From Thiorhodococcus mannitoliphagus (GTDB lineage Bacteria; Pseudomonadota; Gammaproteobacteria; Chromatiales; Chromatiaceae), in the NCBI RefSeq assembly GCF_010915725.1, contig NZ_JAAIJR010000034.1, positions 1-47,709 on the forward strand: a stretch of DNA of 47,709 nt, written 5' to 3'. The notes under the pieces are model-generated. The model did not search any database. It had not been told where the DNA came from and saw only the letters and a list, made by a program, of their open reading frames with translations. The translations under genes were made by a program, and so were the position numbers. This document shows, in pieces, positions 36,097 through 44,434 of the stretch (position 1 is the first letter of the stretch; every line of letters starts with the position of its first letter).

Positions 36097-36656
36097 GGCT
36101 CCGGCCCTCGGGCCTCAAGTCCTACCTCGGCAAGATGCGCGGCAGCACCCACGGCAGCCCGCCTCGGGTTCGCCTGCCAGAGGTGCTCTGGTCCTGGGCG
36201 GGCGCCTTCCTGGGGATCACCGCCGTCGGCTGGCTCAATCAGCGGTTCTTCGCCGACGCCGATCTGACGCTCACCATCGGCTCGATTGGCGCCTCGGCGG
36301 TGCTGGTCTTCGGCGCGGTGCGCAGTCCGCTCGCGCAGCCGCGCAACCTCATCGGCGGACACGTCCTCTCTGCGCTGGTGGGGGTGACCTGCTGGCAGTG
36401 GCTGGGCGGCGATCCCTGGCTGACGCAGTCGGTCGCGGTCGCCACCGCCATCGCCCTCATGCATCTGACCCGCACACTGCACCCGCCCGGCGGGGCGACC
36501 GCGCTCATCGCCGTCATCGGCTCCGACCAGGTGCATGCCATGGGCTATCTCTTCGTCCTGATCCCGGCCACGCTAGGACCGCTGGTGCTGCTCGCCGTGG
36601 CGCTGCTCGTCAACAATATCCCCGCCGCCCGGCGCTATCCGGAGTTCTGGTTGTAG
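36093..36656 (+). CDS. HPP-family integral membrane protein, possible nitrite transporter
   Basis: A 187-residue protein with four predicted membrane segments and the family signature TLHPPGGATALIAVIG that names the HPP family. An early SIGASAVLVFGAVRSPLAQPRNLIGGH block is also typical. Plant chloroplast and cyanobacterial HPP members have been linked to nitrite transport. In this neighbourhood (Nar/Nxr, FNT, NnrS) nitrite is a plausible cargo, but this is inference. Coupled by overlap to the CBS protein. Confidence 0.88.
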   Translation: MRLRPSGLKSYLGKMRGSTHGSPPRVRLPEVLWSWAGAFLGITAVGWLNQRFFADADLTLTIGSIGASAVLVFGAVRSPLAQPRNLIGGHVLSALVGVTCWQWLGGDPWLTQSVAVATAIALMHLTRTLHPPGGATALIAVIGSDQVHAMGYLFVLIPATLGPLVLLAVALLVNNIPAARRYPEFWL

Positions 36657-36720
36657 CCGGCTCGACCACTTCGAACGGCGGGCCACGCGTCTGCGACATC
36701 CGCGACGGTCGCACGCAATA

Positions 36721-36766
36721 GGAGGCTGGGGAGGGCGGGGGGGGAGTGAGTGGTGGGGCGGCCGGG
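36721..36766 (+). other. G-rich tract with quadruplex potential
   Basis: Runs GGGG, GGG, GGGGGGGG and GGGG within 46 bases on the plus strand, between the converging ends of the HPP and LysR genes. Four or more G-runs with short loops can form an intramolecular G-quadruplex, which may help to end transcription. Untested. Confidence 0.4.
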
Positions 36767-36775
36767 CGATCCGAT

Positions 36776-37636
36776 TCAGGCGCCCCCCGTCGCCGCCCCC
36801 TCAACCACCAGCGCGCGCAGCGTGGCGAGCGCGGTCATGAGCTCGGTGGAGTCGCTGTCGCCCGGATAGACGACATAGGTTGGCAGGGTCAGGGTCGGGC
36901 TCCCGCAGATCCGGTGCAGACAGCCGCCGCGCAGGTAGCTGGCGGCAACCCGCTCGGGCACGAAACAGCTGCCGCCGTTGGCAAGGATCAATTGCAAACC
37001 CAGCCAGCCGATGTTGGCGGTCTGGGCGGGCCGCTCCAGGTCCGGATAGACCTTGCGGTGCTGAGCGTAGAAGGTCGGTCCCCAGTCGACATAGATATAG
37101 CCGTCGTCCAGCGCGGGCTGTTCCGGGTCGTTGCCGACCAGGATCAGGGTCTCGTCGAACAGGTGCTCAACCTGGATGCCGGCGCCCTGCCGCGGGCTGT
37201 ACATCAAGGCCAGATCCATGGTCCCGGCGATGATGCGGCGCATCAGGTCCTCCTCAAAACCGATCTCGGTATTGAGCGAGATGTCCGGCGCCGAAGCGCG
37301 CATGCGCCCGGCCCAGCGCGGGAGGAAGTCGTCCCAGAGCGCGATGCGCGCGCCGATCGTCAGACTGGCACGAAAGCGGCTCGGCAGGCCGACGTCGTGA
37401 CGCGCCTGCTCGAAGGTGAGCAGCAGGGTCTTGGCGTGGCGCAGAAAGCGTTGGCCGGCCTGGGTCAGGCTGGCACCCGAGCGGTTGCGCACGAACAGCC
37501 GGGCGCCGAGTCCCTGCTCCAGGTTCTGGATGCGCGCGCTGACGGTCGACTGGGTGACATGCACCCGCTCGGCGGCCTCCAGGAAGCTACCGTGGGCGGC
37601 GACCGCGAGAAAGGTCTTGATCTGGTCGATGTCCAT
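36776..37636 (-). CDS. LysR-family transcriptional regulator
   Basis: A 286-residue LysR protein: helix-turn-helix (IDQIKTFLAVAAHGSFLEA, RVHVTQSTVSARIQNLEQ) and an effector domain that is short at its end. Effector-binding features such as SLTIGARIALWDDFLPRWA and GTMDLALMYSPRQ place it in the general LysR family without a named subgroup. It is divergent from the DsrC-like fusion gene with 180 bp between them, so it probably controls that gene and itself. The intergenic region is AT-rich. Confidence 0.9.
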   Translation of the reverse strand: MDIDQIKTFLAVAAHGSFLEAAERVHVTQSTVSARIQNLEQGLGARLFVRNRSGASLTQAGQRFLRHAKTLLLTFEQARHDVGLPSRFRASLTIGARIALWDDFLPRWAGRMRASAPDISLNTEIGFEEDLMRRIIAGTMDLALMYSPRQGAGIQVEHLFDETLILVGNDPEQPALDDGYIYVDWGPTFYAQHRKVYPDLERPAQTANIGWLGLQLILANGGSCFVPERVAASYLRGGCLHRICGSPTLTLPTYVVYPGDSDSTELMTALATLRALVVEGAATGGA

Positions 37637-37816
37637 GCCCTGTCCTTCAAGATCGGGCGCCTAATTATATCGAACATTCCGATAGCAACTAGCGATAGAT
37701 TTCGTTTTTCTTTGACCATGATCGCCGTTACTTTGATCCCGTCTGAGTTAGTGTGGGCTCGGGGCGAATCGCCGTCCACCGAGCCACGGGATGTCGTAAC
37801 CGTCGGAGATGAGACG

Positions 37817-38458
37817 ATGATCGCAGTCAGAATTTCCATGAAGGCCACCCATGAGCCCCTAAAACGCACCCCTGTGGTGCTACGTCTGGACGCGGACGGG
37901 AGCGAGACCCCGCCGGTGCTGACCGACCGCGCGGGCATCGCCAGCTTCGACCTGCCACCAACCAGCGGCACCATTCTAGTCTCCGGGGTGGAGCGCTACG
38001 AGGGCCGGCTCGACGGTGAGATCCCGATCGAGCTGTGGTCCATCACCCAATCCGAGCGGGACTCGCGCGGACTCCCCGGCGAATTCCCGGCGGGCAGCAA
38101 CGCCTACCCGAGCATGACCACCCGCGCGGTGCAGGTCGGCGCGCGTGCCATCCTGACCGACAGCGAGGGCTATCTGGTTGACCCCTCGGACTGGTCGGAG
38201 GACTTCGCCCGCGCCCTGGCCGACCAGGAGGGGCTGGTCTTGACCGAAGAACATTGGGAAGTGATCCGTTTCCTGCGCGCCCGTTTTGCTCACAAAGGCA
38301 TCCAGGCGACGGTACGGGACATGATCCTTCACTTCCGCAACGTCTGGGGGCGCGAGCGCGGCAGCAATCGCTACCTCCATCAGATCTTTCCGCGCGGCGG
38401 ACCGCAGAAACAGGGCAATCGACTGGCCGGGCTGCTGCGGACCAAGGGTGAGCATTGA
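37817..38458 (+). CDS. DsrC/TusE-like protein with N-terminal extra domain and no redox cysteines
   Basis: A 213-residue protein. The C-terminal ~105 residues match the DsrC/TusE sulfur-relay fold: GYLVDPSDWSEDFARALADQ, LVLTEEHWEVIRFLRARF, NRYLHQIFPRGGP and QGNRLAGLL. DsrC carries a C-terminal arm with two cysteines (ACRFAG...GCV); here these positions are N and E (QGNR...KGEH), so persulfide or trisulfide chemistry is impossible. Cys-less homologues have been called RspA and are thought regulatory. The N-terminal ~95 residues (RTPVVLRLDADGSE, LTDRAGIASFDLPPTSGTIL) look like a transthyretin-type beta-sandwich fused on. Start at 37817 with GGAG 8 bases upstream. It is next to a divergent LysR gene and upstream of nnrS. 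Confidence 0.82.
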   Translation: MIAVRISMKATHEPLKRTPVVLRLDADGSETPPVLTDRAGIASFDLPPTSGTILVSGVERYEGRLDGEIPIELWSITQSERDSRGLPGEFPAGSNAYPSMTTRAVQVGARAILTDSEGYLVDPSDWSEDFARALADQEGLVLTEEHWEVIRFLRARFAHKGIQATVRDMILHFRNVWGRERGSNRYLHQIFPRGGPQKQGNRLAGLLRTKGEH

Positions 38459-38584
38459 GGACAGGATTGACGATCCATGTCACGGCAGGAAGCGTCCCGC
38501 CGTTTGACCGACATCAAGGCCAGCGGTCGGCGCGGCGGCTAGCGTGCGTGAACGCGTCGCTACAGCCACCAGGTCCAAGCCCCT

Positions 38585-39757
38585 ATGGTCTCCGCCTCCC
38601 GCCTCCAGTCCATCCCCGTCCTCGCGCTCGGATTCCGTGCCTTCTTTCTGGCCGCCGGTGTCGCGGCCATCCTCAGCGTCGCCGTCTGGCTGGCGATCCT
38701 GAGCGGGCTCTGGCCCCAACCGAGCCATCTCGCCGGCACCGCCTGGCATGCCCACGAGATGCTCTTCGGCTATCTCGCCGCTGTGATCGCCGGCTTCCTG
38801 CTGACCGCCGTGCGCAATTGGACCGGGATGGCGACGGCGAGCGGCGCCCCACTCGCCGCGCTGGTCGGGCTTTGGCTAGCCGGTCGGCTCGCGCCCTGGT
38901 TGGGGCTGCCTCCATGGTTGGTCGCCCTCATCGATCTCGCCTTCTTCCCGGCCCTGGCGCTCGCACTCTGGCGACCGCTCTGGAGCGGTCCCAATCCGGT
39001 CAATCGGGTCTTTCTGGCGGTCTTCGCGGGCATGACCCTGGCGGGGGCGATGGTGCATCTGGATGCGCTCGGCCTGATCGCCGGCGGCGCGACGCGCGGT
39101 CACCGTCTGATGCTGGACCTGGTGGTGCTGGTCATGCTGCTGGTCTCGGGCCGGGTGATGCCCTTCTTCATCAAGAGCGGCATCGCGAACGCGCGGCCCC
39201 GGGTGTTTCCGCTCTTGGAGCGACTGGTTTTTATTGTGGCCGCCGGGCTTTTGGTGATCGATCTCGTCCAGCCCATGGGCCGGATCGCGGGCGGCCTGGC
39301 ACTCACGCTAGGTCTCCTACAACTGACGCGGCTGATCGGCTGGCACGATCGGCGGATCTGGACCACGCCCATGCTGACCGTGCTCTACGTCGGTCTGCTC
39401 TGGCTTGCGCTCGGCCTGATCCTGGATGGACTGCCCGCCTTTGCCGCCATGACGCCGCGCAGCGCTTTGCACACGCTGACGATCGGCGCCATCGGCGTCG
39501 TGACGTTGGGCATGATGTCGCGGGTGACGGTGGGACACACGGGACGGCCGATGCAGGCGGCAGCGCTGACGCTCGTCGCCTTCGTGCTAATCAACCTGGC
39601 GGCGGCGCTGCGCGGTCTCGGACCCTTGCTCGTTCCTGCCGGCTACCAGGTCTGGCTGATGGCCGGGGGCCTCTGCTGGATCCTGGCCTTTGGGCTCTTT
39701 CTCTGGGTGCATGCCCCAATGCTGCTCAGCCCGCGACCGGATGGCCGGCCGGGGTGA
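38585..39757 (+). CDS. nnrS: NnrS family membrane protein
   Basis: A 390-residue protein with about twelve membrane segments. Typical NnrS motifs are GFRAFFLAAGVAA, WHAHEMLFGYLAAVIAGFLLT with histidines, GRVMPFFIKSGI and ALHTLTIGAIGVVTLGMMSR. NnrS is a heme- and copper-binding membrane protein of denitrifiers that protects cells against nitric oxide. Presence here indicates exposure to NO generated around nitrite metabolism. It lies 126 bp after the DsrC-like gene on the same strand. Confidence 0.92.
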   Translation: MVSASRLQSIPVLALGFRAFFLAAGVAAILSVAVWLAILSGLWPQPSHLAGTAWHAHEMLFGYLAAVIAGFLLTAVRNWTGMATASGAPLAALVGLWLAGRLAPWLGLPPWLVALIDLAFFPALALALWRPLWSGPNPVNRVFLAVFAGMTLAGAMVHLDALGLIAGGATRGHRLMLDLVVLVMLLVSGRVMPFFIKSGIANARPRVFPLLERLVFIVAAGLLVIDLVQPMGRIAGGLALTLGLLQLTRLIGWHDRRIWTTPMLTVLYVGLLWLALGLILDGLPAFAAMTPRSALHTLTIGAIGVVTLGMMSRVTVGHTGRPMQAAALTLVAFVLINLAAALRGLGPLLVPAGYQVWLMAGGLCWILAFGLFLWVHAPMLLSPRPDGRPG

Positions 39758-39775
39758 CGCGGTCAGACGCGTGCC

Positions 39776-40123
39776 TCACCCATCGCGCTTGCGGGCTTTC
39801 AACCTGGGCACGGGGCGCCATTTGTCGAGCATGTGGCCGAGGCTCAGGATGGGATGGGGAAGCAGCATGCGCGGGCCGGCGTAGCGCATGACCGCGCGCG
39901 TGCGCTCGCGCAGGACCGCCGCGTAGCAATGGACCTCGCACAGATTACAGGCGGGCTTCTCCTCCTGGAAGGGACAGGTGTCTAGGCGGCGCTGGGCATA
40001 GTCGAGCAAGCCGGCGCATTCCTCGCAGAGTTCGCGAGCGCTGGCATGATGATCGCGACAATAGATCGCCATCATGGCGGCGATGGTCTTCTTCTCGCGG
40101 GTGATGCGACGTCCGGCTGACAT
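39776..40123 (-). CDS. YgbA-type nitrous oxide/NO-responsive protein
   Basis: A 115-residue protein of the nitrous-oxide-stimulated promoter family (E. coli YgbA). Blocks: ITREKKTIAAMMAIYCRDHH, CEECAGLLDYAQRRLDTCP, KPACNLCEVHCYAAVLRERT, VMRYAGPRMLLPHPILSLGH. Conserved cysteines and histidines suggest metal binding. In E. coli the gene responds to NO. The start at 40123 (MSAGRRIT) begins the family similarity. Convergent with nnrS (18 bp apart). Upstream is an FNR-type box shared with moaB. Confidence 0.88.
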   Translation of the reverse strand: MSAGRRITREKKTIAAMMAIYCRDHHASARELCEECAGLLDYAQRRLDTCPFQEEKPACNLCEVHCYAAVLRERTRAVMRYAGPRMLLPHPILSLGHMLDKWRPVPRLKARKRDG

Positions 40124-40224
40124 GGGCGATCCTCTGGTTTCGGGGCCGCAAGTCCGAGCAGGCGACCGGCGGTGCTGCGAAGGAATTCGGTGCTGGAGTT
40201 TTCCCGGGGGGCCTGGGAGTCGCC

Positions 40225-40238
40225 TTGACAAAGATCAA
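40225..40238. promoter_or_regulatory. FNR/CRP-family box between ygbA-like gene and moaB
   Basis: TTGAC-AAAG-ATCAA differs by one base from the FNR/Anr/Dnr consensus TTGAT-N4-ATCAA. It is centred 108 bases upstream of the minus-strand gene and 98 bases upstream of moaB, so it can serve either promoter. It suggests oxygen- or NO-controlled expression of NO defence and Moco synthesis. Confidence 0.7.
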
Positions 40239-40328
40239 ATCGGTACGCGGCGTCGCGCGATCGAGATGACCCGTATGCCAAGCTGGATTGAGCCCAAACC
40301 GCAAGGCTTTACATCGAAGGGGAACGAC

Positions 40329-40859
40329 ATGACCGAACACTTTGCCGAGCAGGCATTTCTTCCGCTCAAGATCGCGATCCTCACCGTCTCCGATAGCCGG
40401 GGCGAGGACCGGGACACCTCCGGTCACTTTCTGAGAGAGCGCGCCGAGGCGGCCGGACACGCCGTCGTCGCCAAGGAGATCGTGCCCGACGATCGCTATC
40501 GATTGCGGGCCATCGTCTCGCGCTGGATCGCCGATCCCCAGGTCAATGTCATCCTGAGCACCGGCGGAACCGGGGTCACCGGACGCGACAGCACCCCCGA
40601 GGCCGTCGTGCCGCTGTTCGACAAAGACATCGAAGGCTTCGGCGAATTGTTCCGGCAGCTCTCCTTCGCCGAGATCGGCGCCTCGACCATCCAGTCCCGC
40701 GCCGTCGCCGGCCTGGCCAACGGCACCTTCGTTTTCTGCCTACCCGGCTCCACCGGCGCCTGTCGCACCGCCTGGGAGAGCATCCTGCAGCCCCAACTGG
40801 ACATCCGCACCCGCCCCTGCAATTTCGCGCAACTCATCCCGCGTCTGCGCGAACACTGA
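40329..40859 (+). CDS. moaB: Molybdopterin adenylyltransferase MoaB/MogA family
   Basis: A 176-residue protein binding molybdopterin; family members adenylate it before molybdate insertion by MoeA. Key blocks: [40 protein letters not shown] and [19 protein letters not shown]. Length and the TGRDSTPEA form fit MoaB more than MogA. The ATG at 40329 (MTEHFAEQ) is preceded by GGGGAA. Followed by moeA after one base, in the order moaB-moeA-moaD. Confidence 0.93.
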   Translation: MTEHFAEQAFLPLKIAILTVSDSRGEDRDTSGHFLRERAEAAGHAVVAKEIVPDDRYRLRAIVSRWIADPQVNVILSTGGTGVTGRDSTPEAVVPLFDKDIEGFGELFRQLSFAEIGASTIQSRAVAGLANGTFVFCLPGSTGACRTAWESILQPQLDIRTRPCNFAQLIPRLREH

Positions 40860-40860
40860 G

Positions 40861-42123
40861 ATGATGCCCATGACGACGTCTCACGATTGCGGATCCATCA
40901 CCGATCGGCGCCCGACGTTGAGCAAGCAAGAGGCGATCGACATCCTGCTCTCGCGGGTCCAGCCAATCGCCGGCGCCGAAACCATCCCGACCGAGACCGG
41001 GCTCGGACGCGTACTGGCCGCGCCGGTGAGGAGTGACATCGATGTCCCCGGCTGGGACAACAGCGCCATGGATGGCTATGCCATCCGCCAAGCCGATCTG
41101 GACGAATGCGGCGGACGGCTGCGGATCGCCCAGCGCATCCCGGCAGGAACGACCGGCACGCCGCTGGAGCCCGGTACCGCCGCGCGCATCTTCACCGGCG
41201 CGCCCGTACCCGAGGACGCCGACACCGTGGTCATCCAAGAGATCTGCGTGCGCGAGGGCGAGACAGCCGTCATCCCTCTGGACGCGAAGGCGGGGACGAA
41301 CATCCGTCGCGCGGGCGAGGACATTCGGGCCGGCGCGGAGGTGATCCCCGCCGGCGCCCGCCTCGCCCCCCAACATCTGGGACTGGCGGCCTCGATTGGG
41401 GTCGCGCAGCTGAGGGTCCACCGCCGCCTGCGGGTCGCCGTCCTGGCTAGCGGCGATGAGCTGACAATGCCGGGCGAGCCGCTGGGGCCGGGACAGATCT
41501 ACAACTCCAACCGCTACACGCTGAAGGGCCTGCTTCAGGGGCTGGGCTGCGAGATCCTGGACCTGGGGATCGTCGCGGACACCCTAGAGGCCACGATCGA
41601 CGCCCTGGCCAGTGCGGCGCGGGAGGCAGACCTCATCGTCGCCAGCGGCGGTGTCTCGGTGGGCGAAGAAGATCATCTCAAGCCGGCCGTCGAGCAGCTT
41701 GGCAGTCTGGATCTCTGGAACATCGCGATACGCCCCGGCAAGCCGGTCGCCTTCGGACGGGTCGGCGAGACACCCTTTTTCGGAAGCCCCGGCAATCCGG
41801 TGTCGCTGTTCGTGACCTTCTGTCTCTTCGCCCGCCCGCTCATCCTGCGCATGCAGGGCATCACCGGCGACCTGACGCCACGCGCGCTCAGGCTTCGCGC
41901 CGGCTTCGACTGGCTCAAGCCGGACAAGCGCACCGAGTTCCATCGGGCGCGGATCGCGACCGGCGAGGATGGCGAGTTGGAGCTGGCGGTCTACCCCAGC
42001 CGCTCCTCGGCGGTCCTGTCCTCGGTCGCCTGGGCGGACGGTCTGATCGAGATCGCGCCCGGCCAGGTGATCCAAGCCGGCGACCGGGTCGATTTCATTC
42101 CCTTTGCCAACCTCTTCCAGTGA
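40861..42123 (+). CDS. moeA: Molybdopterin molybdenumtransferase MoeA
   Basis: A 420-residue MoeA that inserts molybdate into adenylated molybdopterin. Blocks: [92 protein letters not shown]. It starts directly after moaB. Domain order (MoeA N-terminal, MoCF-binding centre, C-terminal beta domain from about 345) is complete. Confidence 0.95.
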   Translation: MMPMTTSHDCGSITDRRPTLSKQEAIDILLSRVQPIAGAETIPTETGLGRVLAAPVRSDIDVPGWDNSAMDGYAIRQADLDECGGRLRIAQRIPAGTTGTPLEPGTAARIFTGAPVPEDADTVVIQEICVREGETAVIPLDAKAGTNIRRAGEDIRAGAEVIPAGARLAPQHLGLAASIGVAQLRVHRRLRVAVLASGDELTMPGEPLGPGQIYNSNRYTLKGLLQGLGCEILDLGIVADTLEATIDALASAAREADLIVASGGVSVGEEDHLKPAVEQLGSLDLWNIAIRPGKPVAFGRVGETPFFGSPGNPVSLFVTFCLFARPLILRMQGITGDLTPRALRLRAGFDWLKPDKRTEFHRARIATGEDGELELAVYPSRSSAVLSSVAWADGLIEIAPGQVIQAGDRVDFIPFANLFQ

Positions 42124-42136
42124 GCGCACTGCCACC

Positions 42137-42391
42137 ATGATCCGCATCCTCTATTTCGCACGTTTCCGCGAACAGCTCGGACTAGCAGACGAAACGCTGC
42201 CCCGTCGGCCTGGCATCGAGACAGTCGCCGACCTGCTCGCCCAGCTGCGTGCTCGCGGCGGGGTTTGGGCCGAGACGCTGCCCGAGGGCGAGCGCCTGAT
42301 GACGGCCGTCAACCAGGAACTCGTGCGCCCCGACACCGCGATTCGTGACGGCGATGAGTTGGGGATCTTTCCGCCGGTCACGGGGGGATAG
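42137..42391 (+). CDS. moaD: Molybdopterin synthase small subunit MoaD
   Basis: An 84-residue ubiquitin-like protein ending in VTGG. The C-terminal GG is adenylated by MoeB and thiocarboxylated before sulfur transfer to the pterin together with MoaE. IRILYFARFREQLGL and AVNQELVRPDTAIRDGDEL are typical blocks. ATG at 42137, 13 bp after moeA. The partner moaE is at 45020 and moeB at 43079. Confidence 0.93.
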   Translation: MIRILYFARFREQLGLADETLPRRPGIETVADLLAQLRARGGVWAETLPEGERLMTAVNQELVRPDTAIRDGDELGIFPPVTGG

Positions 42392-42869
42392 CAAACCCAG
42401 GCGCCCTTGAGGAGACTGCAACCTAAGTAGTGCCTGGGCGGAAACTTTTTTTCGCTATTTGAATCAATTTGTTATAATCTGACCCCCTTTATCGAAGAAT
42501 GCACGAAATCCGATTCGATGGGATCATATGCGTTCTATAACCCATTGATCTTTCGTTGCGACCACCCGACTTCCGGCCCCTGCGCAGCGCGCGGCGGGCT
42601 GAATTGCAGCTAAGGCGAACTCCGTAAATGACCTTACCCAAAAGGCGCGGGTCGGTAGGATGGGCAAAGTCCGCACTCGGGGCTTGAGCGTCACTTCGGC
42701 GCTGGACGGACGTGCCCATCTTGCAAAGCGCTGAGTTGGGATGATGGGCACGCCCCTTGACCCTCGGCACTCCGAAAGATGCTCATCGCCAGGGCTTTGC
42801 CCATCGGGATCGGAACTGCGGGTCTGTTGTTTCCCGGAAATCACCTAACTTCGTGCTCCGTTTCCCGCC
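42392..42869. repeat. Intergenic region with GATGGGCA-type inverted repeats (copies 2 and 3)
   Basis: No gene. After a low-GC stretch with TATAAT at 42473, two adjacent mirror-image units occur: GATGGGCAAAG (42659) with CGTGCCCATC (42711-42720), and GATGGGCACG (42743-42752) with CTTTGCCCATC (42795-42805). They belong to the same family as the repeat at 34154. The arrangement looks like an inverted duplication of a ~62-bp unit. Confidence 0.6.
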
Positions 42870-43078
42870 ATGCTCCAACTCGGCGAACAGGATATTGCCG
42901 CCATTGAAATCGATCACCGCTCGCGTGACGACATCCCCCGTATCCTGCGTGGCTTGCAGTATATTTCCACGGAAACGGAAATCCGCCAGCGGGTCTTCGC
43001 CATCCTGGCGGAAGTGCTCCCGGGGCGGGCGGATGGCGCAGGATCGGTGAGCGCGCAGACCGGCCGCCCCGGCTTGGT
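42870..43078 (+). pseudogene. ISNCY-type transposase, N-terminal fragment
   Basis: About 68 residues read MLQLGEQDIAAIEIDHRSRD, DIPRILRGLQYISTETEIRQ, RVFAILAEVLPG and, later, TGRPG. The order IEID-SRDDIP-LLxGLQ-...-VFxIL-...-GRPG is typical of the start of ISNCY (ISDol1-like) transposases. The family similarity stops exactly where moeB begins on the other strand, so the rest of the element was lost, probably by deletion up to moeB. Confidence 0.7.
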
Positions 43079-43825
43079 TCATCCCTCCGAACCGCAGATC
43101 GGGCATTCCGGGTCCGGGTGCAGTCGCAGTGTGCGCCATTCTATGGTCGCGGCGTCGAGCAGCAGGAGCCGGCCAAAGAGCGGGGTGCCTAGTCCGGTCA
43201 GGATCTTGATGGCCTCGGTCGCCTGAATGCTGCCGATGATGCCGACCACGGGTGCGAGGACGCCGTTGACCGAGCAAGTTTCATCCTCGTAACCGTCGCG
43301 CGGATAGAGGCACTGATAGCAGGGACCGCCGGGGCGTCCGCTGAAGGCCGTCACCTGTCCTTCGAGCCGGATCGCGGCGCCAGCGACGAGCGGGACGTGC
43401 GCGGCGAAGCAGGCCGCATTGACGGCGAAGCGGGTGGCGAAGTTGTCGCAGCCATCGACGACTAGGTCGACCTGAGCGAGCAGGTCCGGCAGTCGCCCCT
43501 CGGTCAGGGGCGGCTTGATGGTGATGAGTTCCACCAGTGGATTGATCGCCTGGAGGCCGATCCGGGCGGATTCGGTCTTCGGCAGACCGATCCGGTCGGT
43601 TGTATGCAGGATCTGACGCTGCAGATTGGAGAGATCGACGGCATCGAAGTCGGCCATATAGAGTCGGCCCACACCAGCAGCGGCCAGATACATGGCGACG
43701 GGCGAACCGAGACCACCGAGTCCGATCACCAGCACGCTGGACGAGGCAAGACGCTCCTGACCCTCGATGCCGAATTCGGGGAGAAGGATCTGTCGGCCGT
43801 AGCGGAGCAACTGCTCGTCGGTCAT
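43079..43825 (-). CDS. moeB: Molybdopterin-synthase adenylyltransferase MoeB
   Basis: A 248-residue E1-like enzyme that adenylates the MoaD C-terminus. Nucleotide-binding motif VLVIGLGGLGSPVAMYLAAA, NLQRQILH, the DGCDNFATRFAVNAAC block and zinc cysteines (CYQCLYP and the C-terminal CPICG). The rhodanese domain of ThiF/MoeBR forms is absent. The C-terminus ends CPICGSEG right at the border of the ISNCY remnant, yet the protein is of normal length. Confidence 0.94.
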   Translation of the reverse strand: MTDEQLLRYGRQILLPEFGIEGQERLASSSVLVIGLGGLGSPVAMYLAAAGVGRLYMADFDAVDLSNLQRQILHTTDRIGLPKTESARIGLQAINPLVELITIKPPLTEGRLPDLLAQVDLVVDGCDNFATRFAVNAACFAAHVPLVAGAAIRLEGQVTAFSGRPGGPCYQCLYPRDGYEDETCSVNGVLAPVVGIIGSIQATEAIKILTGLGTPLFGRLLLLDAATIEWRTLRLHPDPECPICGSEG

Positions 43826-43853
43826 AATCGCCCGCTAACCGAGTTCTAGGGTA

Positions 43854-43925
43854 ATGGATGAAGCGCAGCGCATCCACCGAACGCTTGCGGTCAATGGCAA
43901 GGTGGCTGGTGGATGCTGCGCATCT
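43854..43925. repeat. GC-rich short repeat with dyad symmetry
   Basis: TGGATGAAGCGCAGCGCATCCACC (dyad GGATG..GCGC/GCGC..ATCC) and a related GGTGGATGCTGCGCATC at the other end. This word type is a frequent intergenic repeat in Chromatiales-like genomes, by my recollection. No coding role. Confidence 0.4.
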
Positions 43926-44434
43926 GTGATTCGGGTCCTTTTTTGAGGTGACGGAGCATGCACCTTGATCCACCCGCCATTCGGACCATTTCCGCACCGC
44001 TGTACTAGCCGACTGCCGTTCAATGGTGATTGGCCGATTGCCCCATGCACGCACCCCGACTGGCTGCTGCCCCGATCATGGGGATAGTCGTCCAAGAGCG
44101 CCTTCAAACGCGCCGGATCGCTCCCGCGTGCAACATTGGTCAGATCGAGCACGACGACCGCTGGGCGTACAGTTGGCACCATTTCGGGGTCCGACAACGA
44201 TTCCTTCATTTTTAGGCTGCAAGGTAGCCTACCATGTTTTGCAGCTTCGACAGTCGTCTGCGCAACGTCGTTTTGGCCATTCCGAAGACCAGACCTGCCA
44301 TCCCAGGGCAATCGCATCACGATTCACTAAACCCCGCCCAGAGCGGGATGCGTGATTTTTTTATGGTCGTCTGAATCCCGTGCCTCGCACACGGTTCGCA
44401 GGACCCTTACCCGAACGACTAGAGTGAGTAGTGT
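43926..44434. other. Intergenic region without a recognisable gene
   Basis: A minus-strand frame here contains a protein-like stretch (PAVVVLDLTNVARGSDPARL followed by KALLDDYPHD, about 44085-44170) that may be a scrap of an unknown gene, but nothing continues on either side. The segment 44330-44350 (CGCCCAGAGCGGGATGCG) and the TTTTTTT at 44354 could end transcription. Confidence 0.35.

Noticed and set aside
37712-37725. FNR-like word TTGACCATGATCGC before the DsrC-like gene
   Set aside because: The second half-site matches only three of five bases.
36746-37816. Long N-terminal extension of the DsrC-like frame back to 36746
   Set aside because: It runs antisense through the LysR gene and its promoter; a good ribosome site and the domain start place the ATG at 37817.
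42459-42478. TTGAAT...TATAAT as a sigma-70 promoter
   Set aside because: Only 8 bases between the two hexamers, and no gene follows on that strand.
43835-44320. 161-codon minus-strand frame near moeB
   Set aside because: Only a short stretch looks protein-like and no neighbour or start supports a gene; noted as a possible scrap only.
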